Source: Candidatus Flexifilum affinis (GTDB lineage Bacteria; Chloroflexota; Anaerolineae; Aggregatilineales; Phototrophicaceae). Taken from it: a stretch of DNA of 22,322 nucleotides. The stretch's first letter is position 1. Every line of letters begins with the position of its first letter. The notes beneath the pieces were generated by a model. The model searched no databases. It worked only from the letters and a program-made list of their open reading frames with translations, and had not been told where the DNA came from. Shown here piece by piece: positions 1-9,820 of the stretch. The stretch lies in contig JADJPJ010000098.1 in assembly GCA_016713325.1 (NCBI GenBank), forward strand, positions 1 to 22,322. Direction: 5' to 3'. The translations under genes were made by a program, and so were the position numbers.

Positions 1-660
1 GCGCAGCCGGGCAGCCTGAGCTGCCGCCACCCCAACCGAGATCGCCCGGCAATTCCTTCGGGGTGCGCATGAGGATTTCGGTCAGCGCGGTGCGCCCTCT
101 GCGACGACGCGGTCCAGGCTGATCCAGAAGCAGCATGCGCCGACGTGGGTCGTTGGCATGGCGGCGCTGCCGCCATACGATCCGGACCCTCGAACAGACT
201 TTGCCGCCACCCCTCGCCAGGACTCGCCTGCTGCAATGCGCCGAAGCGCGCCCGCCGTGCATGGTCGCGCCTCCTGTGCGGCGAGGGTTCGATAATGCGT
301 CGCGAAACCCGTCTGCCAGCGCGTTCCTGCTCGACATTCCCACGCACGCGCAGGATCCCTGCAGATCGAGTTGCAGCGCCACGTTGGTGCCGTCTGTGAA
401 GTCCCATGGCGGTTTGGGCAGCGCCTGCCCCGCGATCAACGCCTTGGCGGTGTGCGCGCAGTAGCAACCGGTCGCCGAAGGCACCGTAGAGGAGAGGCCT
501 TCAAGTGAGAGACGCGCGTCAGCATGTTGAGTCGTTGAGGGCTACCTCCGAGGAGCGTAGGCAAACACTTATCGATTCTGTAATGTATCGCTGAGGAGAG
601 TGAACGGACGATCATCGGCGTTCTCCCTGGCGGGAATCGCTCGCGCCTCGCCATTCACCA
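1..660 (-). other. Unidentified, probably frameshifted coding region downstream of GH65
   Basis: I do not recognise a gene here. On the minus strand an ATG at 652-654 follows the GH65 stop by a few bases, with GGAG nine bases upstream, so a second gene of the same operon probably starts here or at the in-frame ATG 13 codons on (MIVRSLSS). That frame stays open only to 436. Further along, other minus frames give protein-like stretches such as PPWDFTDGTNVALQLDL near 370-425, which suggests one protein broken by several indels. No catalytic motif could be assigned. A carbohydrate-active partner of the GH65 enzyme is a guess from context only. The plus-strand open frames here lack any recognisable pattern. 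Confidence 0.25.
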
Positions 661-2795
661 CTACTCCAGCGGTCGATCGCTGCGGTTCTCGACCGTCACC
701 TCTGTGTGCGTCACCCGACGTACGCCCGCTGACTTCCACCGGATGGGAAGGCCAGCCGGCGCCGATCCCGGCGGCAGATGCGGCGTGAGCGTCAGCCGGT
801 CGGCCTGCATGGCCGTGCAGCCCCGCCGAAGCCCAGCACCGCGATCCGCCAGTTCATCCCCTGCGCCGCGATGTGGATTCTTCTTCTGCCCCGCCGTCCA
901 GGTCGAGCGTCAGATCGCGCTCCCAGAAAACCAGCGCCTCATCCATCAGCCCCAGGCGCAGCGCCACCACCGGCTGCAACACCCCCGCACAGCGACGAGT
1001 CGTGCGGTGTAGAAATAGTAGTCCCACGCCTGCCGCACCCGGCATCGGTGAATTCGTCGGGGAAGAGCAGCATGAGCAGCAGCACGCTTCGACTGTTTCA
1101 GACAGCGGCTCCGATACAGCCGCTCCTGCGACACCTGCGAGGCGAAGCCCTTGCTGCGATCCTGCCACAGCGCCGCGAAGTCGATCTCCGCCTGGCCCTC
1201 GAAGTCCTCGCACTGGAGCACCAGGCCGTCGGCACGCCGGGGGATCGGCAGCCCTTGCGCGACGGAGTCCCACCGCTCCCGGCTTGGTTTCGTCATCGGC
1301 CAGCCCCGCCGCCTGTTCGAGGGCGAAACGCACCATACGGTTGGTGGGCAATGCTGTTGGTGATCGGCGCGTACTGTCCGGCCCCATCACGCCGAGCAGG
1401 CTAGGGTGATCCTCCCCGGCCGCCAGTCGACGCGCTCCAGCCAGTAGGCGGCGGTCTCACGCGGCACGCCGGCGGCTTCGCGTTCCAACAGCCCGCGTCG
1501 CCGGTCGCCCGGCCGGTGTGCGCCAGCCCGTAAACGACGTCGGCCGCCACGTACCTCGTGATCGCGGTACTGCCAGTTGGGGCACCGCTCGATCCCGTCC
1601 GAAGTCGCCTTCCCAGGGTAGCGCGCCCCGCCGTAGCCGAAGCTGGCGGCATTCTTTCGCGCCCCGTCCAGGGTGCCGATGCGGAAGCCGGTCAGCATCT
1701 TGCCGCGCGCCGGGTCGGTGTAGAGGAAGAAGGTAGCAGGTACATCTCCGTGTCCCAGTGAAGCACAGGCCGCGATAGGCATCGCCGGTAGCCGGGGATC
1801 GATGGCCACCCGGTTGTCGTTCGATGCGCCCGGATCAGGTGATAGAGCGCCAGCGTCGCAGGGTGAGCTGCGCCCGGTCGTCGCCGTCGGATCGGTCTCG
1901 ATGACCACGTCCAGAGCTGGCCCAGCGCTGGCCCACACCGCTGCGTGCTCTCGGCCAGCGCCGCGTACGGCGTGTCGAGCGACAGCAGGGGTTTCGAGGT
2001 CGAGCGCCCCGCGGTCGAAGCTGGAGGTCACGGCGGTGCGCTTCTCGAACGTCAGCGTTTGCCCGGCGGGGCAGGGCAGGGTCGCCGAGAGAAACGCCGC
2101 GCGCCCTTCTTCCCGGTAGATCCAGTCGGCGCCGTCCATCGCCAGCCAGGAGGCCATGCTGACGCGGTCGCCGGTGTCCAGCGCCACCTCGCAGCGCAGT
2201 TGGTCCGGCGCCGGTCCACTGAGCGCCACCACCGCCATGTGACCGCAGCCGCTGGCGCACGTCGCGAATCGGGATGCCGGCCATCACCGCGCCCGTCGGG
2301 CGCGGTTGTGGTCACGGCCGCGCGCTGGACGTACAGGTGAGGCCGTGCGGCGCTGGCGAAGCGCTCGAAGATGATCGTCGCCCCGTTGCCGCTGCGGTCC
2401 GCCAGCGGATCTGCCGCGAAAGCACGGCGGAATGCAGGTCGAGGGCGCGGCGATGCTGAAGGATTTCGCCGTGCTCCAGGTCGAGCCGCTCCCCGTCGAG
2501 GTAGGGGGCGATGCCGATGAACGAGGGCAGGTTGGCCAGCTCTTTGCCCATCAGCGGGTGATTGCCGTAGATGCCCGGCACGAACGTTCCCCACTTGGAA
2601 GCCATGGCTGGGAAACGCCTCGGACGGACGTTGGCGGGGCGGCGCAGGTCACGGTTCTGCGGCGCGTCGCTGAGGTGCTCCTCCAGCGACCCGCGTGTGT
2701 ACATAGCCACCGCCCCGGGCGAACAACCTCCTCCCAGCCCTTCAGCGCATCGCCTGAGAAGGGCCCGGCTCAATCAGCGTCCAGTTTCCATCCAT
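661..2795 (-). CDS. Glycoside hydrolase family 65 enzyme (disaccharide phosphorylase/hydrolase type), multiply frameshifted
   Basis: GH65 enzymes cleave alpha-glucosides such as kojibiose, maltose or trehalose, usually by phosphorolysis, in the cytoplasm. Start ATG 2793-2795 has AGGAG ten bases upstream; the TAG stop is at 661-663, giving about 710 codons, near the family's usual 750. Similarity runs continuously across at least seven frame changes. In order I see the N-terminal segment GIYGNHPLMGKELANLP and DGERLDLEHGEIL (about 2560-2450), TLTFEKRTAV (about 2050), FFLYTDP and GARYP (about 1730-1610), the catalytic-acid motif GPD(E)Y near 1371-1385, ALWQDRSKGF with QERLYRS and a KQ pair (about 1180-1080), AWDYYFYT near 1020, and IHIAAQGMNW near 850, which matches the family C-terminus. 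The substrate cannot be told from sequence. A one-base loss falls on the catalytic Glu codon. Indels look like sequence error, but inactivation cannot be excluded. Confidence 0.8.
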
Positions 2796-2920
2796 GCTCG
2801 TCGTTCTCCTGGCAGCGCTGGCCCATGCTCTGCGCAGCCATCGAAATTGTAACGCGTCTATCAGAAAGTGCGGCGTACTGTCTGTACTCGATCCTTATGG
2901 TGACGGCGAACGCTTTACTA

Positions 2921-2949
2921 TTGGCAACGCTTGTACGCCGCGTCACAAT
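2921..2949 (+). promoter_or_regulatory. Candidate sigma-70 promoter for the S41 peptidase
   Basis: TTGGCA (2921-2926) and CACAAT (2944-2949) are separated by 17 bases and lie about 40 bases before the start codon. The region also has to carry the divergent GH65 promoter. On the minus strand TACAAT (2846-2851) could be its -10, but I see no matching -35. Confidence 0.4.
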
Positions 2950-2990
2950 ATTCGGCGCGTAGGGGTGACGTGATTCGGAGGAATTCGCTG

Positions 2991-4434
2991 ATGTCGATTG
3001 CCCGCGCAGTTTCTATCGTACTATCGGTCTTCTTGGCGCTTTTGCCACCCTGGGTCGTTTTCATCTCGTGATCTTGAATCCCGCCGTTCTCATCATTGCG
3101 GCCAAGCTCGGTCTGGTGGTCTGGGGATTCTGCGCTGGTAGCAGACCTGCCGGCCGTCCACGCCTCGGCTGTGGCTGGTCGCCCTCGGCGTGCCGCTGCT
3201 GGTCATCGCCTATTTTGCCATCAGCACCGTGGTCACGCTCTACACCGTGGGCGATCGGGCTCTGCCGGTCGACGACCACGTGGCAAATTACGATCGGCTG
3301 TGGACCGCCGTCGACGCCGTCTACCCGCATTTCGACGCCAAACCGGTCGACTGGGGCGGCCCTGCGCGAACCCTATCGCGAGCGGGTGGCTGCCGCCGCG
3401 ACTGACGCGGAGTATCACGCCGTGGTCGCCGACCTGATGGGCGAGCTTCAGGATACCCATGCCTATGTCGGCTGGACCTACCCCGACATCCGCTGGACGT
3501 TCGCGGACCTCATGCCGGTGGGCGATCTGGCCGTGATCCGAACCGTCAATGGCACGGACCAGATCGCTGTGGGCGACATCGTGACCGCCCTCGACGGTCA
3601 GACCATCGACGAGGCAATCGCCGCGCTGCCACCCATCATGCGCGTGTCGTCCACACCCTGGAACCAGCGCCGCTACGCCCTGTCAATGCTCCTGAGCGTG
3701 TACAACGACGACGAGTCGCTGGAAGTCACCGTGCTTGGTGCGGATGGCGAATCGCGCACTGTGACCCTGACCGCACCGGATCAGGAAATGCCGCGGTCCT
3801 GGGAATCGCCGGCGATTACGGTGAACACCCTGCCATCCGGCGTCGGCGTGATCGGCGTGACACGGCTGTGGGACAACGACGAGGAGGCGATGATCGCGAC
3901 GTTCGATGCGGCGCTGGAGTCGTTTGCGGGTGCGCCCGGCCTCATCCTCGATCTGCGCGGGAACGGAGGGGGGGCAAGCCTTGTGGCAGGCGAAATGGCC
4001 GGCCGCTTCCTCACGGAGCAGTTCGATTACGGCAAGGAAACCTTCCGCGTGCGGCTCCCGTCGCGCTTCTGGCTGAGTGAGGGACAGCGCACGGTCGCTC
4101 CGCGCGCGCCGCACGTCGACGTGCCGCTGGTCGTGCTGACGGACGAACTCGTGGTCAGCAGCTCCGAGGAGTTCGTGATCGCGCTGGTCGATCCCGACCG
4201 GGCGCAATCCGTGGGCCGGACCACCGGCGGCGGCAGCGGCAACCCGATCCGTTTCACCCTCTGCCGAGGGTGCCACGGCGCAGTTCTTCGGGCGATCTGC
4301 GCCGCGTCAACGGCGAGCGACTGGAAGGATCGGGATGATGCCGGATGTGCCGGTCGAGTGGACGCTGGAGGATATCCGCGAGGGCCGCGACCCCGATAGC
4401 CGCTGCGGAAGCGCTGCTCGGCGTCGGTGGGTAG
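2991..4434 (+). CDS. S41-type (C-terminal processing/tail-specific-like) serine peptidase with N-terminal membrane segments, frameshifted
   Basis: Start ATG 2991 has GGAGG nine bases upstream. The first 26 codons (MSIARAVSIVLSVFLALLPP) are hydrophobic, then the frame breaks near 3069; VILNPAVLIIAAKLGLVVWG and, in a third frame, LWLVALGVPLLVIAYFAIST follow, so I infer two or three membrane helices. The soluble part has a PDZ-like stretch (ITVNTLPSG, VGVIGVTRLW), the S41 hallmark DLRGNGGG (about 3949-3972) and VVSSSEEFVIAL, whose first Ser (4157-4159) should be the nucleophile. After a break near 4255 the C-terminal hallmark PDVPVEWTLEDIREGRD appears, ending at TAG 4432-4434. About 480 codons. 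S41 peptidases cut exported or membrane proteins; the real target is unknown. Divergent from the GH65 gene with no obvious functional link. Confidence 0.78.
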
Positions 4435-5046
4435 TGCGTCGCCAGGCAGTTGGGCTAACGCAAACGGGCTGGGGCCAGATGGCTGAGGAACAGCTTGAGG
4501 AAAAAACGGCAGGAACCATTCGCAATCCTGGCGTGGGGGCATCGACGTACAGGCGGCGATCAAGAGGACCGCACCAGCATCCAGCGGATCCCACAGGCAG
4601 AAGATGCCAGCCGACGCCCGCGAAACGATCAGGCCGCCGCCATCAGGATAGGCATAGAAAATGACGCATGGCCAGCCCATGCTGGAACCAGCGCTCGACC
4701 AGCAGCAAGTGCGGTCCCAGGTGCCGGCCAAAGCAGGCGGCCTGCGGGCCTGCTTCCCGGCCGGCCGTACCAGCCTCGGGCGCCGACGTGGCGTCGGCAT
4801 GACAGTTCCAGGAAGGTCGACGCGAGCAGCAAGGAGGCGATCAACTGTCGCCGTCGACCAGGTCCACAAACGCGCCCCGGGGTTTCGACGCAATGCCCCC
4901 AACGGCGATGGTCAGCGTGACCGCGGCGATCACCCGCAATGCCAATCAGCGGCGGGTAGCCCCAGGGCCGACAAACTGTTCCGGCGGTCGGGCGAAGCCC
5001 GCCTGCGGTGCGGGTGGGTGCCCATCTGAAGATCCGGCATGTCACC
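4435..5046 (-). other. No assignable gene; possible disrupted minus-strand membrane protein
   Basis: No frame here gives a recognisable protein. On the minus strand, hydrophobic pieces lie in different frames: LRVIAAVTLTIAVGGIA (about 4940-4890), LIASLLLASTFLEL (about 4855-4815) and AGAVLLIAACTSM (about 4590-4550). Together they could be one membrane protein of about 200 residues, starting near the ATG at 5038-5040 and convergent with the S41 gene. The pieces do not match a family I can name, so this is listed only as a possibility. Confidence 0.2.
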
Positions 5047-5317
5047 GCCCCTCACAAATTCTTTAGGAAGCGGCCTATCGGCAGGTCATCAGGCGGATGA
5101 TCGAACCGGTGCGCAGTCCCATCGGTGCAGTCTCAAGATCTCCGCCGACCACGAGTGTCGAGTCACCAACAAGAACACACCCGTTAAGGTGTGGTTTCGG
5201 CCTGTGTGGGAACCCGCGAGAGGATGTTGAAGATGCGAATGCGTTTACTCAGCGCATTGGCCTGCGGCTCCTCTGGCGTAGAATGTCATGGGCCGCACAG
5301 GAAGAATGTCACTGGCA
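5047..5317. other. Intergenic stretch upstream of feoA
   Basis: I see no convincing gene. The 8-base word GAATGTCA occurs twice in direct orientation (5281-5288 and 5304-5311, offset 23), just upstream of the feo promoter; it may be chance or a paired protein-binding site. A short frame starting MRMRLLSALACGSSG (5232 onward) has no supporting context. Confidence 0.3.
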
Positions 5318-5345
5318 TTGTGATTTAGACTGGGCTAAAAATGAT
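5318..5345 (+). promoter_or_regulatory. feoAB promoter with palindromic operator candidate (DtxR/MntR-like)
   Basis: TTGTGA (5318-5323) and AATGAT (5340-5345) form a plausible -35/-10 pair with 16-base spacing in an AT-rich island. The spacer itself (5324-5339) is an inverted repeat, TTTAG-6-CTAAA, resembling the TTAGG/CCTAA arms of DtxR-family metal-repressor boxes. A repressor bound there would block RNA polymerase, which fits iron control of Feo. Seen: the palindrome and its position. Inferred: the repressor family. Confidence 0.4.
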
Positions 5346-5376
5346 TTAAGAAATTGTAAAACCAGGACAGATCAGG

Positions 5377-5624
5377 ATGTCGGGCCTCACTTTAGACCAG
5401 CTTGAAATCGGATGTGCCGCGGTGGTCAGCCGACTTAACGCGCAGGGCGCGACTCGCGACCGCCTGATGGATCTCGGTGTTCTGCCGGGAACCCCAGTGC
5501 TGGCCGAGTTCCGCAGCCCATTGGCGATCCGGTGGCCTACCGCATACGCGGCGCGCTGATCGCTTTGCGTCGTAAGCAGGCCTGTGAGATCGAAATTCGC
5601 CTGGTAGAAGGACGCCCCTCATGA
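5377..5624 (+). CDS. feoA: FeoA, accessory protein of ferrous iron transport (one frameshift)
   Basis: FeoA is a small SH3-like cytoplasmic protein that supports the FeoB iron(II) permease. The start ATG 5377 has AGGA nine bases upstream. The protein begins MSGLTLDQLEIGCAAVVSRL and carries the family pattern RLMDLGVLPGTPV. The frame is lost near 5522, where CCATTGGCGATCC appears to lack one G; in the restored frame DPVAYRIRGALIALRRKQA follows, the normal FeoA C-terminus, ending at TGA 5622-5624. About 82 residues, a typical size. The stop overlaps the feoB start as ATGA, so translation is probably coupled. Confidence 0.88.
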
Positions 5625-7854
5625 CAACTCAATCCGTCCGTCTCTGCGAAACCTGCCCAGCCTACGATGCCGGCGCGCTCAAGCGGCTTGGCATCACCGT
5701 CGACCAGGCCGACTTCGTCATTGCGCTGGCCGGCAACCCGAACACCGGCAAGAGCACATTGTTCAACGCGCTCACCGGCCTGCGCCAGCATGTGGGCAAC
5801 TGGTCGGGCAAGACGGTGGCCCGCGCTGAAGGGGGATTCCAGTTCAACAGTCGGAACTACACGCTGGTCGATTTGCCTGGGACGTATTCGCTGCTCTCGA
5901 CCAGCGTCGACGAGGAGATTGCCCGCGATTTCATCCTGTTCGGCCAACCGAACGTGACCGTGGTCGTCGTGGATGCGACCCGCCTGGAGCGGAATCTCAA
6001 CCTGACGCTGCAAATCCTGGAGATCACCGACCGGGTGGTCATCGCGCTGAACCTGATCGACGAAGCGCAGCGGCACGGGCTGCAAGTCGATGCTCGTCAT
6101 CTGTCGCGCCGTCTGGGCGTGCCGGTCATCCCGCTGGTGGCCCGCAAGATGCAGGGCATGCCGGAACTGCTCCAGGCCATCGAACAGGTCGCAACCGGCA
6201 CCTATGTGACGCGGCCGCACCGGGTGCAGAGGCTCGGCGACGCGCTGGAACGCGCGCTGGCCCGGTTGATTCGGTCTCATCGAGCAGGAGTACCCGGGCT
6301 GCCCAATGCCCGCTGGGTGGCGCTGCGCCTGCTGGACGCCGATGCCAGCATCGAAAAGGCCGTTCGTGAACACCGTCTGGGCGATCTTTCGCGTTTCCTG
6401 GAGTTGCCGACCGCCGAACCTCTCAGTGGCGGTGGAGTTGGCAACGTGAGTACGGGAGAAACGCTGCTGCAACGGCCGAGGATCTGCGTGGCGAACTTGG
6501 CGAAGATGTCCACGATCGCCTGATGGAAGCTATCTACTCGGACGCGTCGCAGATCGCCGACGCTGCGGTGACGCAGATCGGCCAGAAGGGCAGCCGGACG
6601 TCTGATCGCGCGCTGGATCGGGCGCTGACGCATCCTATCGGCGGCTTCCTGGTGATGGCGCTGATGTTCTTCGTCATCTTCTGGATCACTATCACCGGCG
6701 CCAACATCCCCTCGCGGTTGTTGTCCGATCTGCTTCTGGGCACGGTCTATCAGGGCCTGCACAGCCTGGCCGTGTCGCCCAGCGCGCCGGCATGGTTGTC
6801 CGGCCTGCTGATCGACGGGGTGTATGGCTACCGCCTGGGTATTGTCGGTGATGCTGCCGCCGATGGCCATTTTCTTCCCGCTGTTCACCCTGCTGGAAGA
6901 TTTCGGCTATCTGCCCCGGGTGGCCTTCAACCTGGACCGACTGTTTGCCGGTGCCGGCGCGCATGGCAAGCAGTCGCCTCCATGATGATGGGCTTCGGAT
7001 GCAATGCTGCTGGCGTGACCGCAGCGCGCATCATCGACAGCCCGCGGGAACGGCTGATCGCCATGCTGACCAACAACTTCAGCATCTGCAACGGGCGCTG
7101 GCCGACGCTGATCCTGATGGGCACGATCTTCATCGGCGCCGCTGCACCGCCCGCGCTAGCCAGTCTGGTCGCCGCCCTAAGCGTGGTCGCCGTCGCGGGA
7201 CTTGGCATCCTGATGACGCTGCTGGTCTCGTGGGGGCTGTCCCACACCTGGCTAAAAGGGGAGACCTCAGTCTTCAGCCTGGAACTGCCGCCCTACCGCC
7301 CGCCGCAAATCCTCAGGACGCTGTACACTTCGATGGTCGACCGGACGATCATTGTCCTCTGGCGGGCGCTGTTGATGGCCGCCCCCGCCGGCGCAGTCAT
7401 CTGGCTGACCAGCAACATCACCCTGGGCGACGCCACCATCGCCGGGCACATGGTCAATCTGCTCAATCCGATCGGGCTGCTCCTCGGCCTGAACGGGATC
7501 ATCCTGACTGCCTATATCATCGCCATCCCAGCCAATGAAATCGTCATTCCGACCGTACTGATGCTGACGCTCACGCTGGGGCGCAACATCGCCGGGGCGC
7601 AGTCGGGCGTCATGCTTGAACTGGACAACTCTCAGGTTTACACCGTGCTGACGCAGGTTGGCGGCTGGACACTCCTCACGGCGGTCAACCTGATGCTGTT
7701 CAGCCTGCTGCACAATCCATGCAGCACCACACTCCTGACCATCTGGCATGAGACGAAGAATCTCAAGTGGACGGTGGTCGCGGCGCTGCTGCCGCTCTCC
7801 ATCGGCGTTGCCGTGACCTTCATGACCGCCTTCCTGACGAAGATCCTCGCGTGA
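5621..7854 (+). CDS. feoB: FeoB, GTP-dependent ferrous iron transporter (several frameshifts)
   Basis: FeoB imports Fe(II) across the inner membrane. The N-terminal G domain is intact: G1 GNPNTGKST (residues 38-46), G3 DLPGTYSL (from residue 84) and G4 NLID (144-147). A cysteine pair (CETC) precedes it. The frame changes near 6280 and 6450, rejoins at [10 protein letters not shown] (about 6515), and changes again between 6830 and 6980, where [20 protein letters not shown] and [12 protein letters not shown], the classic FeoB Gate motif region, are in different frames. The C-terminal half (7000-7854) reads cleanly with [12 protein letters not shown], the second Gate motif and several membrane helices. 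Span is about 744 codons, the normal full length, so nothing large is missing. FeoA lies directly upstream; no FeoC is visible. Confidence 0.92.
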
Positions 7855-7865
7855 TGGGGTGTGTC

Positions 7866-7894
7866 TTGACGGGCGGCCCGCTGACCGGTACAAT
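7866..7894 (+). promoter_or_regulatory. Sigma-70 promoter of tRNA-Val(CAC)
   Basis: TTGACG (7866-7871) and TACAAT (7889-7894) with an exact 17-base spacer, starting 11 bases after the feoB stop. Predicted start of transcription near 7901, leaving about a 40-base leader before the tRNA. Confidence 0.7.
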
Positions 7895-7941
7895 TTCTCT
7901 TAATCTTGCCGGTTGCAAAGCCGATGGCGAGATGGAAACAT

Positions 7942-8015
<74 letters not shown>

Positions 8016-8022
8016 CAAATGC

Positions 8023-8057
8023 AAGAGGTCTCTCGTCAAATGAGAGGCCTCTTTTTT
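8023..8057 (+). terminator. Rho-independent terminator of tRNA-Val(CAC)
   Basis: An 11-bp stem (8024-8034 with 8042-8052, one G-U pair), a 7-base loop and a T run at 8053-8057, starting eight bases after the tRNA. It also separates the tRNA from the convergent oxidoreductase gene, but on the minus strand it lacks a U tract. Confidence 0.88.
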
Positions 8058-8076
8058 GCCGACGGGGTGTCCTGGC

Positions 8077-9684
8077 TTACCTGGGCGGGATGTGGCTCAT
8101 GGCGTACTCGGCCAGTGCGGTGATGGTCAGGCTGGGGTTGACGCCTGGGTTCGCCGGGATGATCGAACCGTCGATGACGTACAGCCCCGGGTAGTTGAAC
8201 ACCTCGCAGCGCGTGTTGACCACGCCGTCGTCCTCGCTCGCGCCCATCGGCACACCGCCGATCAGGTGGGCGGTCGCCGGGATGCCGAGCAGTGTCTCGG
8301 GAATCGTGTCCTGCGCGATGCCCTGCGTCTTATCAGCGAATCGACGGGTCAGCCGGTGCGTGATGTCCACGTTCGGCGACATCGATGTGCCCACCGGAAC
8401 CTCGGTCACCAGGCCGCGCTGAAAGCCCGTAAAGACGTGCCGACCCAGTCGCATCCGCATGGTGCTTTCGGCTGTCTGCATGATCAGCAGGATGGTCGAT
8501 CGCTCGGACCAGCGCGAGAAAAGCTTGGTATAGAGGAACTCGCCAGGGTGGGTAATGCCGTGGAGCAGCGTCTTGACAGTGCGCTTGAGCAGTGTGTCGG
8601 CGCGGTCGATCATCGGGATAGCCAGCAGCTTCATGAACGAAGAGCCGCGTGGATAGCGGACTGGTTCCACGCGTGTGATGTCGTCCAGGGCGAAGATCGA
8701 GGTGATGGCCGGGCCGGTGGAATAGTCTGTCTTGGTGTCCCAGGAGGTCGAGCCGACCAGCGCTTCGCTGTTGGTGCGCACGTTGGTCCCCAGGCACTTG
8801 GACAGCCTGGGCAGTGTCCGATGGATGTCGCGGCAGCGGAAGAGCAGCTTCATGGTGCCGAGCGCATGGGCGGAGACAACGACTCCGCGCGTTCGCACTA
8901 TCTGGGTCGCCCGCGCCCATGGAGCAGCCGTCGAGCGCCGGTAGACCACCTCATAGCGCGCGTTATCGGCCTGCCCGTCGGGCAGGGGCCGGATATCGAC
9001 GACCTCGGCTTCCGCCTGGATGGTCGCGCCCCATTTTTCGGCAAAGTACAGGTAATTCTTCAGAAGGGTGTTCTTCGCCCCGTGACGGCAGCCCACCATG
9101 CAGCCGCCGCAGCCATTACAGCCGGTGCGTTCCGGTCCTTCGCCGTCGAAGTAGGGATCCGGCACCGCCTTGCCGGGGTCGCCGAAAAAGATGCCGACAT
9201 TGGCCAATGTGAAGGTGTGGCCCCTGCCGTGTTCTTCGGCGATTTCCTGGAGCACCCGGTCGGCCGGGGTGAAGAAGGGATTGGGCGCCGCGCCGAGCAT
9301 CCTCCGCGCTGTATCGTAGTGCGGACGAAGGATGGCCCTCCAGTCCGCCAGATGCCGCCAGCCGGGCGCGTCAAACAGCTCTTCGCCGGGTTCCATCAGG
9401 ACGTTGGCGTAGACCAGGCTGCCGCCGCCGACGCCGCTGCCGTGCAGCACCATGATGTCCTTCAGCAGGCTAATCTGCTGGATGCCGAAACAGCGAGCGA
9501 GTGGCAGCCACAAATACTTGAAGATGTTCCAGTTGGTGCGCGGGAAGTCTTCATCCCGAAAGCGTTTGCCGCGCTCAAGAACCAGGACGGAATGTCCTTT
9601 TTCTGTCAGGCGCATGGCGGAAACGCTGCCGCCAAACCCCGACCCGACGACTACGTAATCCCATGTTTTCGAATCAAGTCTCAT
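8077..9684 (-). CDS. GMC-family FAD-dependent oxidoreductase, cholesterol-oxidase (ChoD)-like
   Basis: GMC oxidoreductases use FAD to oxidise alcohol groups. This 535-residue protein is uninterrupted. It starts with a Rossmann FAD motif (VVVGSGFGGSVSAMRL), then HGSGVGGGSLVYANVL, and ends with the GMC C-terminal domain: TAHLIGGVPMG (active-site His) and NPGVNPSLTITALAEYAM (Asn). A cysteine cluster C-x2-C-x2-C-x3-C (9088-9120, CNGCGGCMVGCRHGAKN) is shared with mycobacterial ChoD-like proteins and looks like an iron-sulfur ligand set. I chose the ATG at 9684 because GCGGGA lies six bases upstream and the FAD motif follows directly; an earlier in-frame ATG at 9732 would add 16 residues. The sterol substrate is not proven; a different hydroxylated lipid is equally possible. 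It stands alone, divergent from the F420-type oxidoreductase. Confidence 0.88.
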   Translation of the reverse strand: MRLDSKTWDYVVVGSGFGGSVSAMRLTEKGHSVLVLERGKRFRDEDFPRTNWNIFKYLWLPLARCFGIQQISLLKDIMVLHGSGVGGGSLVYANVLMEPGEELFDAPGWRHLADWRAILRPHYDTARRMLGAAPNPFFTPADRVLQEIAEEHGRGHTFTLANVGIFFGDPGKAVPDPYFDGEGPERTGCNGCGGCMVGCRHGAKNTLLKNYLYFAEKWGATIQAEAEVVDIRPLPDGQADNARYEVVYRRSTAAPWARATQIVRTRGVVVSAHALGTMKLLFRCRDIHRTLPRLSKCLGTNVRTNSEALVGSTSWDTKTDYSTGPAITSIFALDDITRVEPVRYPRGSSFMKLLAIPMIDRADTLLKRTVKTLLHGITHPGEFLYTKLFSRWSERSTILLIMQTAESTMRMRLGRHVFTGFQRGLVTEVPVGTSMSPNVDITHRLTRRFADKTQGIAQDTIPETLLGIPATAHLIGGVPMGASEDDGVVNTRCEVFNYPGLYVIDGSIIPANPGVNPSLTITALAEYAMSHIPPR

Positions 9685-9820
9685 AATAGTTCCCGCCATC
9701 ATCCATTTATGATCGATTGTACCCCGTTTCACGAGAAAACACGTTATGCTTGGGGCTGTCTCATGTGGGCTGCACGATGAACATAATCACAACCACTGAC
9801 GAAAACGAAAGGGTATGCCG

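Noticed and set aside
4435..5046. MotA/TolQ-like membrane protein on the minus strand
   Set aside because: Only short hydrophobic pieces in different frames; resemblance is too weak to name a family.
5621..7854. Split FeoB as a two-gene system (separate G protein and permease)
   Set aside because: The reading frames overlap in similarity across several breaks, including one inside the Gate region, so these are indels in a single gene.
8056..9780. A 574-codon plus-strand open frame
   Set aside because: It is the antisense shadow of the GMC oxidoreductase, which carries clear FAD and C-terminal GMC motifs; the plus frame has none and runs through the terminator-proximal region.
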